From assembly GCA_947505055.1 (NCBI GenBank), contig CANNLO010000292.1, forward strand, positions 1 through 6,138: a stretch of 6,138 nucleotides of DNA, given 5' to 3'. Of the stretch, positions 5,184 through 6,138 are shown piece by piece. The notes under the pieces were generated by a model, which had not been told where the DNA came from, ran no database searches, and saw nothing but the letters and a program-made list of their open reading frames with translations. Position 1 is the stretch's first letter; each line of letters starts with the position of its first letter. The position numbers and the translations under genes were made by a program. This DNA comes from Methylococcaceae bacterium. Its GTDB lineage: Bacteria > Pseudomonadota > Gammaproteobacteria > Methylococcales > Methylomonadaceae.

Positions 5184-6138
5184 AGCTAATAAAGCATTAG
5201 TTTTTTCATCTGTGCCTCTTTGGGAAGCTCATCTTGCGGATACTCTAGAAATTGTATCTTCGTTATGCGCTAGTGGGGTTGATGTTATTTTTTTGTCTTG
5301 TGACGGAGTCTTAAATAGTTGCGCAGTGAATCCATATCATAAATTATCTTTATGTAGATTGTGTCGGTCAACTACTCAATTGGTAGAGGCCAATCTTTCT
5401 TCACTTTGCGAAGTGAAAAGACTATCTTTTAAAAACATAATGTTAGACAAAAACATCTCGGACGTTGAGCTAAATTCAATGGATGATTTGTTAAATTTTA
5501 GATATAAAAACATGAGGGTTGGAGCACTTGCCGCATCTCAGCTTGCAGATGATAAAAGGGGAGTTTATTTTGATTTCACTGATGCAAAAATTAAGACTCG
5601 AATTCAAGATCTAATTTTTAATGGAATTAATTTGTATGAAGAGTCATTAGAGCTGATTCGAAAGAATAAGATTAATGAGGTATACGTTTGGAATGGAAGA
5701 AGAACATCGGATGGCCCAGTTTTATTTGCAGCTAAACAAATGGGGATCAAGACTTTCAGTTTTATTAGTGGGGGAAAAGTTGGAAATATACAGATAATAG
5801 AATCAACTGGAATACATGAGATAGGTGCTATGAATATTGATATTAAGAAATTAACATCAATATTAGATACTTCCCATGTAGCCAAATATGCAATAGACTA
5901 TTTTAACGCTTATCGAACGGGGGCGCTAAGCCAAGTCGGGTACGTAAATTTTAATAAAAATACCATTCCTGTGGCTAAAAATTTTAATAATCAAAAGCCA
6001 ATGTTGCTTGTAGTTACTTCTAGTCCATCTGAATCTATTCATTTGGTTGAACATTATGTGCATTATGGTGCTAGGCCATACGAATATTTATTATCAATTT
6101 TTAATAAAGATATCAAAGAGAAGTTTAATATTGTTGTC
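5158..6138 (+). CDS. Unassigned surface-polysaccharide-type protein with N-terminal Cys cluster (3' partial)
   Basis: The frame is open from ATG 5158 (or ATG 5173) to the window edge, at least 327 codons with no stop. The N-terminus, ALVFSSVPLWEAHLADTLEI, looks like a Rossmann-type first strand with a ligand loop and resembles proteins annotated as capsule or polysaccharide biosynthesis/glycosyltransferase-like, from memory only. It continues with a Cys-rich segment, SCDG...NSC...NPYH...LCRLC (Cys48, 55, 66 and 69 from ATG 5158). Later regions include INEVYVWNGRR and KTFSFISGGKVGN, consistent with a GT-B-like two-domain protein, and a second domain may begin near KPMLLVVTSSPSES (about residue 281). 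Neither in-frame ATG has a good ribosome site; the good one (AGG 5135-5137) serves the out-of-frame ATG 5145. GC is low, about 30% in hand-sampled parts. No function can be named firmly. Confidence 0.72.
   Translation, partial: MKVNVMISKANKALVFSSVPLWEAHLADTLEIVSSLCASGVDVIFLSCDGVLNSCAVNPYHKLSLCRLCRSTTQLVEANLSSLCEVKRLSFKNIMLDKNISDVELNSMDDLLNFRYKNMRVGALAASQLADDKRGVYFDFTDAKIKTRIQDLIFNGINLYEESLELIRKNKINEVYVWNGRRTSDGPVLFAAKQMGIKTFSFISGGKVGNIQIIESTGIHEIGAMNIDIKKLTSILDTSHVAKYAIDYFNAYRTGALSQVGYVNFNKNTIPVAKNFNNQKPMLLVVTSSPSESIHLVEHYVHYGARPYEYLLSIFNKDIKEKFNIVV
5400..5417 (+). repeat. Perfect 7-bp inverted repeat (hairpin) inside coding region
   Basis: TTCACTT (5400-5406) and AAGTGAA (5411-5417) are perfect reverse complements around the 4-base loop TGCG. 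The hairpin lies within the last gene, at about codons 81-87 counted from ATG 5158. No T-tract follows directly, so it does not look like an intrinsic terminator. It may be chance. Confidence 0.35.

Noticed and set aside
5372..5389. CTACTCAATTGGTAGAGG resembles a tRNA D-arm (internal promoter-like) sequence.
   Set aside because: It lies inside a long open frame and no matching acceptor, anticodon or T arm can be found around it.
5604..5885. Minus-strand 93-codon hydrophobic frame opposite the last gene.
   Set aside because: The + strand frame is open for over 320 codons; the hydrophobic look follows from the antisense of AT-rich codons.

Overview
The window is a stretch of a surface-glycan gene cluster (O-antigen, capsule or flagellin glycan). 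All genes run on the + strand and are tightly packed. No phylogenetic marker is present. The gene set, the 4-base stop/start overlaps and the moderate-to-low GC fit a Gram-negative proteobacterium, perhaps a gammaproteobacterium, but genus cannot be read from this sequence.

Layout: (1) bases 1-181 are the C-terminal end of a CMP-nonulosonate (sialic/legionaminic-type) cytidylyltransferase, NeuA/LegF/PtmB-like. (2) 178-981 is a PtmA-like short-chain dehydrogenase/reductase, starting at a GTG that overlaps the previous stop. (3) 1027-1707 is an AT-rich FkbM-type methyltransferase with gaps on both sides. (4) 1747-2982 is a TylC3-type sugar C-methyltransferase. (5) about 2988-3953 (or from TTG 2979) is a GDP-mannose 4,6-dehydratase-like extended SDR that lacks the catalytic Glu. 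(6) 3950-5086 is a GT1/GT4-like glycosyltransferase. (7) from about 5158 past the right edge is an AT-rich, unassigned protein that looks surface-polysaccharide related, with an N-terminal cysteine cluster. The gap before gene 7 (5087-5157) has a well-placed Shine-Dalgarno in front of a 12-codon out-of-frame ORF that overlaps the gene's start.

How they may work together: genes 1 and 2 match the ptmB-ptmA pairing of Campylobacter flagellin-glycan (legionaminic acid) loci, so a nonulosonic acid pathway probably lies to the left. Genes 4-6 look like a second module: an altered GMD-fold enzyme plus a C-methyltransferase could make a branched-chain (C-methyl) deoxyhexose on a GDP carrier, which the adjacent glycosyltransferase would transfer. 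The FkbM enzyme could add an O-methyl cap. The exact sugar is inference.

The most notable points are the co-loss of one Cys from each zinc-knuckle CxxC in the C-methyltransferase, the Glu-to-Leu change in the GMD-like enzyme beside it, the Cys-rich unassigned last gene with its odd start region, and the patchwork base composition.
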